Source: Dioscorea cayenensis subsp. rotundata (taxonomy: Eukaryota > Streptophyta > Magnoliopsida > Dioscoreales > Dioscoreaceae). Taken from it: a stretch of 64,000 nt of DNA. The stretch is from positions 22,022,264 through 22,086,263 of the forward strand of contig NC_052478.1 in the NCBI RefSeq assembly GCF_009730915.1. The letters run 5' to 3'. The notes beneath the pieces were generated by a model. The model was not told the DNA's origin. It worked only from the letters and a program-made list of their open reading frames with translations, and did no database searches. Shown here piece by piece: positions 46,710-59,500 of this stretch (position 1 is the stretch's first letter; each line of letters opens with the position of its first letter). The translations under genes were made by a program, and so were the position numbers.

Positions 46710-48470
46710 TGCAATCACCGCCAAGAGATACCAAGAACACGGACGAGGGGAGGAAGAAGAAGATGATGATGACTAGAAGGCCAACAACAAGAAGAAAAAA
46801 CAAAAAACAAAAAACTAAAGAAAGGAAGCCGTCAGTACTACTAGTCCTCCCGAAGAAACGGCTTTTATATATAATTTTATACAGGCTAAGCAATGGAAAG
46901 ATGAACAGCACATCCCCAAGGATATGCCAGGATCCAATTCAATAAAATTACTGTTTTGCCCACAGGCACAACAAAATCTGAACCGAGTGAGGTCTGGGTT
47001 TGGTTCGGGTGTTCAAAACTTCAAATATATAGATATATGCATTGTAGTAAGTAGTCCGCAACCGCGAATATTTCATATATATATATATAGAGTTATACAC
47101 CTTTGGATGTTGGTATCGATTACCAAGCATTATTGTGGAATACAGAATGAATTTTTCCACAAGAAGCAAGTAGAAAATTCATCTCCCGTGAAGCAAGTTA
47201 TCCCAATTCCCAATTTGCAAACTCCTCAGGACATCATGATGCAAATGGTTGGTACTCGGTATATTTAAAGAATAAGGAGGTATCGACATGGAATAATACT
47301 CTATGGATATTCCCTTGTATCATTTCCCCCGTGGCCACGCCACGCCAAATGATATCATAAATTGGCTGACAGACAAGACACTCATTCCAACACCATTACC
47401 AGTACCAAACCAACTTAGTATGGTCAGGTTAACAGAATCAAAAAGCATTTCTGCAAGTAAAATGCCGTAGATCATTCCGTGGAGCGCATCGTGATCCTCT
47501 AGTTACATAATGTCGACGACCATTCAATAAGTACATAGTAGTGATCCACGGGATCCACAGTGGCATTGGTAGGTCACTCAGTAAGTACATGGTGATCCAC
47601 GAGCCACACATTTATCTGCATCATCCAACCTATCATTTCTAGATGCTTATACTAAAAAAAATTAAGTCAAATGGTCAGAAATAATAAACCAAAAACAAAA
47701 AAAAAATGTTAGAAGGGCATCCTGATGGACGCACAACAATTCTGGCAAAATACAAAAATCTGCAAGTAGTGAGTTTTCTGTAATCATTGAATTTGATATT
47801 TCTTAGCAAAAACTTGTTTGTCACTGGCAAGTAAACTTGTCATCTTCCAGCAAGAACAAAGACACCACAAAAAACGCTCCAGTTTATAGTTTGTATTATT
47901 TAATGTTGAACTCCAACATGAAGAAAGGGGCATGCTATACAATTGCATAAAGGATTAAGGACTATATTTATGCACCATGAATGAATTTATAGAAGATGGT
48001 GCTGAACATACTACCATTTTATCCTTTCCATTTCTTTGACTTCTTTGCCACAAAAATCATGACAAAAGACCTCCCTAATTTCAGTTCAGTCACCTAAGGT
48101 AAATGCTTTAATCAGATCTAGGCAAAAATGGCACATGCAAGAAATTAACACCGCTTATGCAACTGACTCAAAATGGGAATACAGTCTCCCCTCTGCTCTC
48201 AGTAGGCTGATAATAAGCATAAAAATTTCACTTTCATATACATATGTCTAGTCTTACAAATCACAATTGTGGCTCATTGGCTTCAGTTGCCTTCCAGAGA
48301 CAAATAGCACAAGCAAGCATTTGGACCTCCAGAAAGTAGTTTAGGGTTGTTACAAGTACAATCCCAAAAATGCTGAAGAGACTTTTTGTATAGTGATATG
48401 TGAACTGCAACCACACTGATGAAATACTGAAGCAAATTGGATCTCATCTTCTAACAGAACAGGTATACAA
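46710..48470. other. VTC4 promoter and MATE 3' region
   Basis: The part next to 46710 is the VTC4 leader and promoter (a CT/TC-rich leader in the transcript). The part next to 48470 should be the MATE 3' UTR. A short TA run lies near 47075. A weak direct repeat (AATAAGTACAT.GTGATCCACG) lies at 47526 and 47582. No gene seen. Confidence 0.5.
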
Positions 48471-51400
48471 TCAGACCCTGAGGGAGCTCCATGGCCCCCA
48501 TGTGCTTCCTATCCTGTGCACATGAGAAATATAATAGGGTTTTAACATTTTTGGAGTCCTTTATAGATGAGGATGAATCGCCCATGATAAATATAGTTGC
48601 TGGAACCCTACAGTATTTTGCTGAAATAATGGGGGAAAAAAGAACAAAGTAATGAAAAGAAAAAAAAAATTTACAATATCACAGTTGTGGTCCTTGTGGA
48701 AGAGCAGTCAGTGTCATGAAATGCACACCCACTGTGGCATCCATAATGGATGAAGAACTTTACAAGCAAATCTAGAAGGTGGTGTCCATTTTCTGTTTTC
48801 AACTCACTGGATAGTACTTTGTTGCTTGGGCAAAGGCAAGGGGTCAGGAGTCAGGACCTACTACAATAAACCTTTGAAACTAAGCAGTTTGAATGCTGAA
48901 ATATTATCGCCATATCACATCTGCAACAAAATGAAGGCTGATTCTTGTGCAACTAAAGCCCATTCTTTCCCAGAGAAGTTTAGTATAAAAAACACAAAGG
49001 TAGAAATATAGAATGCATGACCTCTTCGTCTTTCTATTCACCATTTTTCCAACTGACAGGGAATCTTCCTCATACCAAATGATATTTGAAACAAAAAATA
49101 GAAAGTATATTTTTATGTATCTGAAACAGTTTGCAGCAACTAGAAGGCAATTTGCACAAATTATAAGGCCATTTAGCACAAGGGCATCCGCAGACAAAAT
49201 GATAGTTTTAGGCAAACAATTGGTAGTTTGTGTTTGTTTAGCTAAAACTAATTGTGGCATGAGAGCAAATTCTTTTAAATCCAATGCTAAAGTCAACATT
49301 TGGTACCACAAATAGATTATCTTGAAAGATAAATGCAGTAAAAACAACCATAACTGACCTCCAGAAGCCAGCAACCATTCGTAGACTCATGTAGATTGTT
49401 AGAGCAATCCAAATTCCAACAAAACCATGACTTGTAGCAAGTATAACCAAACATAGGGCACTAACCATGGCCACCAGAAACTGCAGAAAATCATCATTAA
49501 AATATAATTTTCATTCAAAAGGTGATAGAGGGCAATGTAATAAAAAGAGACCAAAAAACAAAGTAGTGTCTGAAAACTTCAGTTTGTAGACATAGGATTA
49601 TATTTCATTTACCATCGAATATGCAGAATATGCAAAATCTGAAGCTCCATAGTTGATGCCATCAAAAACAAAGGCCAAGGCATTTATAGGTTGAGTACCA
49701 GCCACAAACTGATTTAATACAAAATTAAAGTCAAGTTTATCATCAATGTAATTGGCCAGCATAAAAACTGTTGATTATGGTCACTATCATGCATTAGAAA
49801 TAAAAATCATAAGTTTCTTTAGATGGGTGAGTACTTGCCCAACAGTAACCACCCATATAAACAAACATTGCAAACTTTTCCTTAATTTTACTTATTCAAA
49901 TTTACAGTAACCAATACCGGAATCCCAGTCTGAATGAACTGAAGCACTAAACCATCTTCAGTAAACAATCTTGAGATGAACTGCAAGCAAACTCCAAGGA
50001 TTACAGCAAGGAACAACCCCAAAATGACGCCCAACTGCATGATATATTCAAATTTATTCATCAGAAGTTGATAAAAAAAAAATATCCTCCATAGTAAATT
50101 ATTAGGATGTTGACTGCAAGAAAGAGGACAATACCTGTAAAACACGAGATGCAGCAGCTGATGCCTTGTAATAATCTCCCCTGGCAAAAGCACTGGCAAG
50201 AATTGCCTAGACCCCCGAAAACATTGGGTTTAGTTAAACATGTATCAGCAAATCCAGCACACCTTATCTATTATTATTCAAGTCTTGCATGATATACACT
50301 ATGGTGTTTGGTTGGAGGTATTGGGTTACCCAAGGAATGTGGAAATGCAAGAGTTCAACTTAGCCTAGATTTGGATAATCCCAACTCTTCAGGCAAAAGT
50401 AAGATTTGATTTTTGAAATTGATTCTATGGTGTTATCATGGTAACCAAACACTAGATTCAGGTGAGCTCAGGATTTGGAGACTTTACTTTATAGAACGAG
50501 AACGAGGTTGACATCCAAGTCCTCTGCGTACAAAAGAAAGATACCACATCTTTCAAGAAGTTAGCATGATAGACTAATTGGCTATTCTCTTACTAGTCAG
50601 AATGAGAAAACACTGGCTTCTCAATCAAAAAAGTTGCAAGGAGGAGATTTTAGCAATGTAGGCCAGTGTATGTAGTCTGGATTCTTGATCTTAATATGAT
50701 TCTCTGAATAGAATTGGCAACAAATTTTGCATGAAGTTGAAGGCACCAGTCATGAATCCCAAGTAAATTAGTTGTCCTGGCCAATATACTGCTAACTCTT
50801 TAAGGTAAAATCTACAATTTCACATTTTCGAATACTATGAGCATCATGATCAACTAATCTCAGAAGTCAGAATGTCAGATCATTATTGTTGGAAATATAG
50901 TACCACATCGGTTGTGTAATAGAAGTGTTATGGGTTTATATATAGGTATAGAGGTTAAGCCACTAAGTCTTGAGACTTTTTGATGTAAAACCCCTAAGCC
51001 CATATAAAGCCCATATAAGGGCCCACTAGTAGCAAAATATAAAATCTAACATGGTATCAGAGCAATATAGTGGAGCCACCGATGTGATACAAGTCCATGT
51101 GTGTATGACCTCCATGTGTGTAGGGACCTCTGAGACACAAGTAGTGTACAAGTCCATGTAAACAGGACCTCCGGTGTACAAGTGCATGCAGAGTTCGACC
51201 GAGTTGAGCTTAAGGGAGAGTGTTGGAAATATAGTACTAGCATCGGTTGTGTAATAGAGTGTTATGGGTTTATATATAGGTATAGAGGTTAAGCCACTAA
51301 GTCTTGAGACTTTTTGGTGTAAAACCCCTAAGCCCATATAAAGCCCATATAAGGGCCCACTAGTAGCAAAATATAAAATCTAACAATTATCATGGACACA

Positions 51401-54400
51401 GAATTATTAGTACTACATAAGTTGAAGCATATACTAGAACATAACCAGGAGATATACTCACCTAATTATAATCTACAACTTGTTATCGCACAAATGCATT
51501 CAGGCTAATTTTCAGAAAAATTTCCTCTGTGGGTAACCCTTTTTTAGAAGTATTTCAAGGAGTAGAAGGATGGAATTTATGGAGGGCTTTCTTACCTGGC
51601 CAGCAATAGCCAATCCATCAGCAAGAAGTGATGTGGCTAACCAAATCTGCAAGCAGATCTGAAATGCAGCCATAGGAATTGATCCCTGTTGGGCAGCCAT
51701 TGATGTTGCCAGTGTCATACAGCACGTCAGAGCAATTCCTCTCACAAGTAAAAACAAGCCTGAAACAACAGTCACTTAATTCGAATGAAATGGCAAAGCA
51801 ATAATAAAAACAATGAGGGTTTTGGGGTTTTGAGAAAATTCTAGAGCATGAAGCAACAAGCATTTAACACTCTAAGCCTTCGAATGGCTGAAAGCATCAT
51901 ATTTTACTGATTTGGTCTCTACAATCATGGGATGAATGCAACGTCACATTCAATGTGTGTTTACATCTTCCTCTATTCCCACCATTTTTTTACTCCATAC
52001 TCCATAGGAATTTTTGAAGTTTATTCCTATTGAATGTGTGTGAATTTTTGCAGAAGACATGTTCTTAGTAGAAACTAGAAAGTGGCCTGGTTTGTATTTG
52101 AATGATAATTTCACGATGAAAAATACATGGCAAGTATATTTGGCAAATTTTTTTAGAGCAAATGATAGAATTATATAGCAAATACTCTTATTTGATGTCA
52201 CAAAACAGCCACCAAATTTGATCCCCATTACTATCTTGTTTCCTCAAGTATTTTACTGTATTCAAAGATTCTTCATCTATATTAGATTTCTTTTTCAAGG
52301 GGCTCAGCAAGTAGACATACATAAAAAATTTAAAGCTCATTTTAGAGCCGACCTTTATGACAAAGAAACATTCTCTGATCAGGTGAATCTCAAATGGTTG
52401 ATATGAGACAGATCAACAGGTCGCTTGAAGGGCCACAAATAGGACTCTCTAAGTTTTTTTTTAATTCTTTGACAAAAAAGGGTTTCCTAATATTGTTAAA
52501 TTTTTAAAAAGCATGCATGCAACAGTTTTTTATACCTCATTTAATATTGTGATGTGATTAAACAATAAACATAGAGAATTGTACTGAGTAACACACAGCA
52601 AGAATAATGATGATAAAGTATGGAATTGTCTACCCATTTTAAGAAATCGGTGGAACTGCAAAGTTTTGATACTTGGAGGCAATAGATCAACTTTTCCAAT
52701 TAATCTCCATAGCATTATTGATGCAGTCAAATACCTACAACAAACCACAACCTGATAATAGTTACATGTGATGAAAATTTAAGGATAGGAATTATCAGGA
52801 ATGGAGAAAATCAAGAAGGAAAATGAAGGGAATACTTACTGGGAAATAGCATGGGCAAGTGCTGCGCCACTAATGCCTAGATGGAATACAAACATCAAAA
52901 TTGGATCTAAAATTATGTTGGTTGCATCTCCAGCCACTGCTTTACCATAAGACAGAAGATTTAGCAAGTATTTTCTGCAGACAGATATATTGTTGAAAAA
53001 TAAGACATATACGCAAGTTAAGCATTTGTTATATTCCACAATTAACCCAAAAAAAGGCCTCAAATATTTTCCATTGACTTTAGATCAGGTAACATAAAGC
53101 TATGAACATACTAGTTAAAAAATTTAGATATAAAGCATCAATGTGCCTAATTAATTTTGACACAGGAGAAATACCAAACAGCATAAGAGTACCACATCGC
53201 GTATGTCATATTACAGCAGTCAATTCGTGAGAGAGTGCAAAATGCATCAAGATATGGTTAAAGCATTCATGCTCAGAAAAAACGAAAGAATTTGAAATAA
53301 AAGACTACAATTTATTAATCTAGATTCAGCAATGAAAGTATATCAAAGTTCATTAAAAAAAAAAAGAAAGCACGTATATGAACAGAACGGAAAAAAAATA
53401 CTAGCAATACAAATAAAAAAATTATGACTCAGTGAAGAAGAAAAATATCACCAATTCCAGTGTTGGATGGCATCAGAGAGCTAATAGGGAAAATGCTCAC
53501 CATGACAGAGTGTAACAAACATATGATTGCGAAGAGAAAATTTCAAAAACACACACACACACATATCTAACCCAAGCTTTAGACATTGTTGCAAAGGATA
53601 TCTGATTTTTCTTTTAGGAATATAACAAGACACACAAAAACACCAAATGAGCAGGAAAAATGTTTGGGAAACTGAATGTGCTGCACAGTTGCTAAGATGA
53701 TGATAATAATAGATGAAATCAGAGCCTTTAATTCATTTGATTGGACAAATTTCAAGAGTTTATAAAACATTCGACTAAATTAAATGTACAGTAGAAAGAA
53801 GAAGTCATATCTGGGCCCACCAGTAGCATAAAATGGAGTTTTCGTGTCCTTGAATCCTCGAAAAATTCCTTGCATTGCCAAAGATAAGAGAACAGCAGGA
53901 GCACCAATAGATCTCAACCTCAAATATTGACGTGCTGGGGTGAGCATAGGAGAATCCTGAGACAAGACAAATTATTTAAGTATTTTGTATCAAAGGTCTG
54001 AACATGGTAAATAAAGTATGCAGATGCACATATTGTCAGGAAAATTTTTTAGAATCCAAGAAGAGCATATATAGCCTATTAGAGTAGGCTTTCAAGTCAA
54101 CACTTTGCAACTAATCAATGCCACCACTTCAAATTTGGTCACAAGCCTTGCATAGGCAAGCAGTAAGATGCATCTGATCTGCACCCAACTATATGCACCT
54201 CAAGCGGCTCAGTTCAAGGTGGTCTTGTAAGGTGTCTAAGAAAGAGAACAGTGAGAGCTGAGAACTCAGCTTATGATCCAATGTTCTCAATGAAGATTAT
54301 CCCTGTATGATTTTAATTTAGATGGAAATAGTTAACCACTGCACTTGCAAAGGGGGCTTAAGGTCAAGTTTTCTGTAAATTAATTAAAAAGTTCTAGAAG

Positions 54401-55989
54401 TGGAGTAAAGCCAAGATATTGATCCCTGCATTACAAACTGGCATAATCATCATTCTCAACACAATGTCCCCTAAATACATGATGTGGCACAAGTTCTTTG
54501 CGTCTGCATGCATTAAAATGCATACATTATATATGACACACAAACATGATTTCACCTTAGTTTTTGTTGGAAATGTGATTTACCTTTCTTAGTAGCATAT
54601 TGACATAAAGTACTTACATGTGTTAAGCCCATGAAATTCAAGATTGGATTTGCTCCTAGAATGAATATAATAGCTTGGAGAAGTCCAAGAATTCCACTTG
54701 TCAACAGTGCTAATGAAACTGATGGGATATGTTTGCGTTCAAACTTGTCCATTTTTACACGCACACCAGTCCAAAAGGACAAGCCATTCCAAGTCTTATC
54801 AGAAGCTGATAAACAATGACAAAACATGGAGATAATGTAAATTTCTGAAATGACCACAATATCCGAACGAAATTCATGTTTGGAAACTTTCAAAAAATAT
54901 AGATTTTAGATAGAGAAGATAATCTTAAAATGCACTAGCACTTAGCATAGGCATACCACCATGAGAAACTAACTTCATGTCATCTCTAATAGATATACTT
55001 CCTGAATCTCCTTTTTCTGGTTCCTCAGTGGTCATTCTGCAAGCAGCATCTTCTTCAGCAACAAAGGATGTTGTTACACTAACAAGGGGGAAGATAGCAA
55101 CTTTTGATACTTGAGTAAAGATTGCAATTGATACACCTACGGCAGCAAGCTCTACAGAACCTGTGACCAATAAAACAATAAGAATAATTTACACAATAAC
55201 TAAGAGGTAGGAAAGATGTACTTAATGCAATTAAACAAGTTCACATAATTAGTTTGACTCTTGCAGACAGTTTACCCAGTCTATTAGGACTTTGTTTGTA
55301 TTGCTGCAATTTCTACCAGTCTTATAAGATCGATTATGTTAGCAAATAAGAAGCCCAACTAAAGGTTTCCTTATTAGATGCAAAAAATAGAAGCCTGGTC
55401 AAATCCACAATCATGTCCACCAAGGCCCCTTTTATCTCATAGAATACCATTTAGCAGCTCCAATGCTGCAATTAGAATAGCTGTCGTATTTTGATTAAAG
55501 CCTATCATTTGATTTGAGAAGGTGGGTTGGATGTAGAAGTGCCAAAAATTACTTGGTTTATTCATAAACAATCCATAGTGATAGACACAAATTTTATGTA
55601 AAATGTGAGTGACAACTGCACATATAATGTCATTAGAGAGAGGCTAATATGAATCATTTCCAGGAAAACAGAAAAGGCCAAACCTATCTGTCCGATAAAT
55701 GCAGTATCAATCAAAGAGGCAAGAGGGTCAGCTGTTAAAGCCAACGCAGCTGGAAATGCAATCTGCACAATCTCTAGACCCAACTCATCCATGTCGAGTG
55801 CATGCCTGTGAACATCCAACTCATGAAAGAGTAAATCAATCAGCTATATGATTCAGCCAAAGTTCATTTTAAATGACCATGGGTTGATAATGGCTCAAGT
55901 CTGCAGTATATATACCTTGCAAACTTGAAAAAAGCATGCAAAGGGGACACTTTAGCCTCTCTTGGCAACAACAACACAAACTCTGACAT
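48471..55989 (-). CDS. MATE efflux transporter, FRD3/DTX42 type
   Basis: Multidrug-and-toxin-extrusion family membrane transporter; FRD3 and its close relatives export citrate for iron transport or aluminium tolerance, so citrate efflux is the likely but unproven role. Thirteen exons: 55989-55916, 55805-55684, 55160-54957, 54805-54618, 53956-53821, 52936-52840, 52734-52634, 51759-51596, 50206-50135, 50034-49918, 49708-49613, 49480-49359 and 48513-48471. Sum 1536 nt or 511 aa; relatives are about 510-530. Family blocks in order: LALTADPLASLIDTAFIGQI, VELAAVGVSIAIF, FPLVSVTTSFVAEEDA, SLAMQGIFRGFKDTKTP, NIILDPILMFVF, MAAFQICLQIWLATSLLADGLA, FVFDGINYGASDFAYSAYSM and IWIALTIYMSLR. Twelve membrane spans are expected. 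The start MSEFVLLLP is preferred because it joins in frame to HALDMDELG. The last exon gives GPWSSLRV. Confidence 0.92.
50882..51390. mobile_element. TRIM (miniature LTR retrotransposon) in a MATE intron
   Basis: Two nearly identical 165-bp LTRs, 50887-51051 and 51221-51385, both starting TGTTGG and ending TAACA. The 5-bp TSD ATTAT lies at 50882-50886 and 51386-51390. The left LTR is followed at once by TGGTATCAGAGC, the primer binding site complementary to initiator Met-tRNA. A purine tract AAGGGAGAG precedes the right LTR. The internal part is only 169 bp and encodes nothing. The LTRs differ at only a few positions, so the insertion is fairly young. It sits in the intron between the MATE exons 51759-51596 and 50206-50135; orientation by PBS is plus, against the gene. 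Confidence 0.93.
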
Positions 55990-56520
55990 GATTATCAAAC
56001 AGAAGCAGCTTCTATGCAAGCAAAACAGGACCAAAGCTTGACATTCACTAATGCAATGGGTTTCCTGCAAAAAAAGCTGGCCTTTTAAGAGATAAAATAA
56101 GCAGACAGAATGAAGATTCACAGGAGTTACCTCCTATGGTAGGTAGTCCAAACTCCAAAGCACCACCAACAGCAATCAACAACCTCAAGCCCGCTGTAGA
56201 CAGAAACTGACTTCATCCGTCAACTTCGAGATATTATATATATATATATACATATTGAAAAAGAAAAGGCATTATCGCGCCATAATTTGTATACCACTGG
56301 TGGCATTGGCACAACAAGCAAATAGGAAGAGAAGGCAGCAACAATGAAGCCACTAGTGATCTTCCTACTGGGCTCCGTTGGAAGAACCGTGACCTCCTTT
56401 CACGATCACCTTCACCACCACCACCGCCACCTCCATGCCAATTGTAAGGAAGTCCATTAAGTCCGCTTGCCATTTGATGGTTCGTATGGGTCCCTCCCAA
56501 CATAACCATTATCCTGGTAG
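55990..56520 (-). promoter_or_regulatory. Probable 5' leader exons of the MATE gene
   Basis: Upstream of the chosen ATG, splice-like pieces line up on the minus strand: an acceptor TTTTTTTGCAG before about 56067; a possible exon about 56202-56135 between CTACAG and GTAACT; and a Gly/Arg-rich open stretch from an ATG at 56509 to a donor near 56289 (CAGTG|GTATAC). I could not join these into one frame with good splice sites, so they are taken as untranslated or alternative leader. Confidence 0.35.
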
Positions 56521-59500
56521 TGCCAGTGGTGAGCGAGAATCCAATAACGATTCTGTTAGGTAACTTGGCAAAGTAGAAAATAAGGCGCAGACCATGGAAA
56601 TCACGTACGAATACCGTGGCTCAGGTAAATTTTTCAAAGGGAAGTAAACAGAAAACCAATCAACAATCCATTATGTACCTACAGCTACTGCAGATTAAGC
56701 CTACCTGACCACGTGATTGATCTACTGGGAAGGTGTTTTTCCTGTTTTCCTGCTTCTTCTTACCTACGGTTTCATTTTCTCTCTCTCCTATAACAAATCC
56801 AAGTGACACTTGGAATGTTCCGTTCCACAGGGTAGAAGTTCAGCAGCCAGAAGAAGCCCATCGGACTCTTTTGTCTCACAGCCTCAGAAAATGCAGCTTT
56901 ATTCCACGTGTTAGTCAAGCACTCTCCGAGTTAATTCTCTTAGACCACAGAGAATCAATTATAGCATCATAATTATTTTCCGGCTAAACCAATAAGAAAC
57001 ATATTCATCATTTCACATCCTCTGCCAATTATCACAGAACAAGCTAACATCAAGTCCCCTTCATTCTTTAAATTGAAACAATTATCAGATATTTGGTTTC
57101 TTTAAATAATGGTACCAATAATGCATTGAGCAGTTAGCAAATTTAGAAGGTTTAGAAATTGTTAATCATGCTCTCTCCTTCACAAGTATTTCAACTAGGA
57201 ATGGTGCAGCACCAAAAGATTCGGGCAAAGCAGGTGATGTGAGAAGTCTGACATTTAAAAAATAAAAAAATAAAAATTTAAAATAAAAATAGAAGGTTGT
57301 GCAATTAGTCACTAACACTGCCTTCTTGTCACATAACAAATTCAAAAATTTAAATCTGCCACACATATGGAATTGAAGAATCTTACACATTCTGTGCCTT
57401 AAGCAGGAAAAAACAGTATAGCAATTGCTCAATCCAATGAAAACTACTAACCCTGCTCCATTATCCTAACCAAGCATTGGCCTGGTGTGATACATATCTT
57501 TTAATTCTTGAATGTGGTATGCTTGTGTAGAAGTACATAATATAAAATACAACATCTCGTGGTATGTGGCGCCTTTAACTATGGCCTGACTTGGTGTATT
57601 ACAAGGCATTATCATATCCATGTTCCTTACACCACCTTATTTTATATAAGACAAGATAAATGAGCAAGAGTAATCTCTTCAAAAAATAGATGAGATGACC
57701 TTTATCAGTGCTCTAGGTAATTTTGAAGTCGGAGATGGTCAACATAAACTCTTCCCTTTTTTCCTCTTTTTTTTTCTATATTAATGTGGCACTACACAAG
57801 CTGTTAATGTATAAATTGGATGCCAAGAAGACTGTCTAATAGCTAAGAAGATATTATCATTTGATAAGGAAAAATCAAGCATTATAATGTTAGAGCAGCA
57901 TTATATGAACAAATAATTAAACATTATTCCATTCTAATAAATTAATGAAGAAAATGGATAACAGTCTTTTGCTAGCTGTAATTCAAAGTTGCACTGGTAA
58001 AGGTTGCCTTCAAATGTTGCCTGGCTTTATCATATAATTGGAAACCTCATATTCCAGCTCTCCAAACAGCTGCATGATTAACAATTAATTGCTCTCAGCG
58101 CAGAAGGTAAACTAAGATTCATTTATCATTTACCAGATCAAACTTATTGAGGAATCATCAGTTTCACCCTTATTTTGAACCATTACATTTGATACTTTGA
58201 TAGGAAAGCCTTTCCAGTGGTACTGTCATTGCAGAATAATGGACAAGAACGTAGTATCCTTTAACAAAATTGGTCAAACTGGATTTTCACCATTTAAAAA
58301 GAGTCAGACAAAGGAAAATGATACAAGATGGAATAAGTAGGGTGACTCATGACCCTAGGATAAGGAGTAGTTTGTATTTAAAACAATCATCATCTGTTGC
58401 CACAGGTGAAAGCATAGAAAGTTTAGTTCTTCCAGCAAATGGCTTGCAGACATGGGATCACAGCTGAGAAGGGACTAGATAACATAGAAAGGGAGAAGAG
58501 TTTACCTATCAATATTTTTGCATCTAATGCAGATCTAAGTAACTGATAGCATGAGGTTCGGAATCTTAAGCTGATTGATAAGCATAGCCATGATGATATC
58601 TTCAAAATTTAGACTACAAATGTAATTAATATGAACTCCAACCCAACTATATTAATGATTGAAATGCCAGTTGAAAAGTTAATCATGCAAAACACAAACA
58701 AACCAAGCATATATACCAATGTGAAGCTCTACGCTTGTGGACAATGCTAATTCATAGGGACTAATTAAAAAATGTAATTATTTTATTTTATTTGTTATTA
58801 TTATTATTTTGGCTCAGACAGGAAGAAAACTATCAGAAATTGTGCATGTTCCATTATACTCCAACAATCCAGCAAAACAAGTCAGCAAGGTAGTTAGTTA
58901 ATCAGAAATTCATCACAAACAAATAGTGTATGTTGACCATATTCGCCAAGAATCAATCATTAGCAGTTGCCAATGACAAATTGTTGGAGAATAAATTCCC
59001 TACTAGCATCTCAAATTTACATTCTTCCAAGTTTGCTGTCCAGTTGCAAGAGAAAATATATTCAGAGCTTTCGTTTTACCTAGATGATTTAAACAATGAC
59101 CAGGCCAAACTCATGATAATTCGCTTGTGAGTAATTGTAGACTTTTCAGGAGGCTATTTGAGTAAAACTCTAATTATCCAACATAAGTCTGCTATCCATT
59201 CTCTTCAATTTACTATTGATTGCATCCTAAGTATGAATGGAATAAACTAGCAAATGTTATCACTTGGTTACTTAAAAGTTGTATTGTCCTGAAATGGCAT
59301 GGAAGTAAAAACACATAAAAATATATTTATTTAGATATGTTCAGCTTGGTGAGTAAACAAGATTTTATTATGTCCGTAAAATTGATAAAAGGGACCAAAC
59401 AGAAGTTTAAATCCCTTTACCTGAATTCTCAGATTTCAAAGCATTTCCTTAAACATTCACCCTCCTGCTCTTTAGATGAGAGTGAGTGTCTTGCAAAACG

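Noticed and set aside
55562-55819. MATE start codon at 55819
   Set aside because: The sequence GTTCACAG directly after it is the acceptor for the exon beginning at 55805. Joining to 55989-55916 keeps frame and gives a family-like N-terminus.
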